Of a stretch of DNA of 24,423 bases, positions 23,478 through 24,423 are shown one piece after another; positions within the stretch are counted from its first letter, which is position 1, and the number at the start of each line of letters is the position of its first letter. The notes under the pieces were generated by a model that ran no database searches, was not told where the DNA came from, and was given only the letters and a program-made list of their open reading frames with translations. A program made the position numbers and the translations under genes. The DNA is from Syntrophaceae bacterium UBA4778 (lineage in GTDB: Bacteria > Desulfobacterota > Syntrophia > Syntrophales > UBA4778): assembly GCA_002403175.1 (NCBI GenBank), contig DHHG01000335.1, positions 1-24,423 on the forward strand, given 5' to 3'.

Positions 23478-24423
23478 CTAATTCATCTTGAGTTTATCGA
23501 TCCGGTAGTCGAGCGAATCCCGGCTGATTTTCAAAAGACCCGCCGCTTTGGTTTTCGATCCCCTTGATATCTTCAGCGCCTGCTCGATCAGGGTTCGTTC
23601 GATTCGGGCCAGCTCACTATTCAGATTGATACCTTCGCTGGGAATGCCGATCTCCGGGACGGCTCCATTCTCCGGAGAAGCTTCTCCGGACAGAACCAGA
23701 TTCTCGGGGAGCACTATATTTCCACCTTCCAGGGCGACGCTCCTTTCGATGATATTCTCCAGTTCGCGGATGTTGCCTGGGAAGGGATATTCAGTCAGGA
23801 GTTCCAGGGCATAGGCGGAAATTTTCCGGATCTCCTTTCCGAATTCGCGGGAATATTTCTCCAGGAAATATTGTGCGAGAATCGGGATATCTTCTTTGCG
23901 GTTTCGTAAGGGGGGAATCCGGATCGGTATGACATTCAACCTATAAAAGAGATCTTCCCGGAAGGTCCCTTTCTGGACGCTTTCCTTCAGATCCTTGTTG
24001 GTTGCGGAGATAATGCGGACGTCTACCTTGATGTCTTCCGATCCCCCGATCCTTCTGAATGTTTTTTCCTGGACCGCTCTTAGAAGTTTTACTTGAAGGA
24101 TCTGCGGTAAGTCGCCAACTTCATCGAGAAAGACGGTACCACGATTGGCCTGTTCCAGAAGCCCTGCCCTATCGGCATAGGCTCCCGTGAAAGATCCTTT
24201 CATATAGCCGAACAACTCACTTTCGAGAAGATTCTCCGGAATTCCACCGCAGTTAATGGCTATGAAGGGCATCTGCTTTCGACTGCTGTTCTCATGGATA
24301 GCCCGAGCCACCAGTTCCTTGCCCGTTCCACTTTCTCCCAGGATCAGCACGTTGGCAGGCGTGTCGGAAACCTTACGGATCATTGCGTGCACCTTGAACA
24401 TCTCCCTGCTCTTTCCGATCATT
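23478..24423 (-). CDS. pilR: Sigma54-dependent response regulator PilR, C-terminal part (starts outside window)
   Basis: About 314 residues of a sigma54 activator; the N-terminal receiver domain would lie beyond the window. The AAA+ domain begins with IGKSREMFKVHAMI, Walker A is GESGTGKE, the sigma54-contact loop is GSFTGA (the variant with Ser in place of the first Ala of GAFTGA), Walker B is GTVFLDEVGDL, and the sensor region includes FPGNIRELENIIERSV. A Fis-type helix-turn-helix ends the protein (SRGSKTKAAGLLKISRDSLDYRIDKLK). The protein remodels the sigma54-RNA polymerase closed complex using ATP. Its location just upstream of pilA, which has a sigma54 promoter and two candidate binding dyads, argues for PilR. 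The frame is open to the window edge, so the ATG at 24422 is unlikely to be the true start. Confidence 0.88.
   Translation of the reverse strand, partial: MIGKSREMFKVHAMIRKVSDTPANVLILGESGTGKELVARAIHENSSRKQMPFIAINCGGIPENLLESELFGYMKGSFTGAYADRAGLLEQANRGTVFLDEVGDLPQILQVKLLRAVQEKTFRRIGGSEDIKVDVRIISATNKDLKESVQKGTFREDLFYRLNVIPIRIPPLRNRKEDIPILAQYFLEKYSREFGKEIRKISAYALELLTEYPFPGNIRELENIIERSVALEGGNIVLPENLVLSGEASPENGAVPEIGIPSEGINLNSELARIERTLIEQALKISRGSKTKAAGLLKISRDSLDYRIDKLKMN

Noticed and set aside
23352..23567. A rightward 71-residue frame upstream of pilA
   Set aside because: It covers the dyad repeats and the end of pilR, with no domain or ribosome binding site.

Overview
The window looks like chromosome from a syntrophic deltaproteobacterium (Desulfobacterota), most plausibly of the Syntrophus/Smithella type. 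This is an inference from gene content: a giant fused 2-hydroxyacyl-CoA dehydratase activase, a NIL-domain ferredoxin, a type IV pilin next to a sigma54 activator, a RAYT-type element whose protein has a DnaA-like C-terminal region, and mid-range base composition. I see no rRNA, tRNA, CRISPR array or prophage. Most genes are housekeeping; the more unusual material lies in the gaps.

Positions 1-9,050 are read leftwards: the 5' part of folP, ftsH (closed by a strong hairpin terminator), tilS, a 1456-residue double activase whose stop overlaps the tilS ribosome binding site, and a HAD phosphatase. A 217-base gap before ftsH holds an operator-like dyad.

Positions 9,141-12,032 are read rightwards. 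A consensus-like promoter starts a structured leader. It has a hairpin with two bulged adenosines, which resembles the published pan RNA motif, followed by an intrinsic terminator and a possible antiterminator pairing. Downstream are a DUF2520 Rossmann oxidoreductase (candidate PanG-type ketopantoate reductase), panB with an 8-base overlap, an IscU-like scaffold protein and a DUF721/DciA-like protein. The first two make consecutive steps to pantoate, so the leader probably controls vitamin B5/CoA synthesis.

Positions 12,060-15,652 are mixed: a TrmN6-like methyltransferase and a DUF1015 protein (minus); a small YqiA-like esterase and a NIL-ferredoxin (plus), each with its own clear promoter; and a small membrane protein (minus).

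Positions 15,766-21,666 form a rightward RNA/ribosome-maintenance cluster: mtaB, rnc (overlapping mtaB), an Elp3-like radical SAM protein with an apparent in-frame insertion, era and der. The era-der gap is a 117-base imperfect inverted repeat, and a GC-rich palindrome lies before era.

Positions 21,701-22,705 hold a decayed REP-associated tyrosine transposase (at least three lesions) bounded by perfect 21-bp inverted repeats. Positions 22,731-24,423, read leftwards, hold a type IV pilin with a perfect-stem terminator, a sigma54 promoter and two GTGA-N3-TCAC dyads exactly 21 bp apart, plus most of a PilR-like sigma54 activator cut by the window edge. The last three parts suggest a self-contained pilin regulatory unit.
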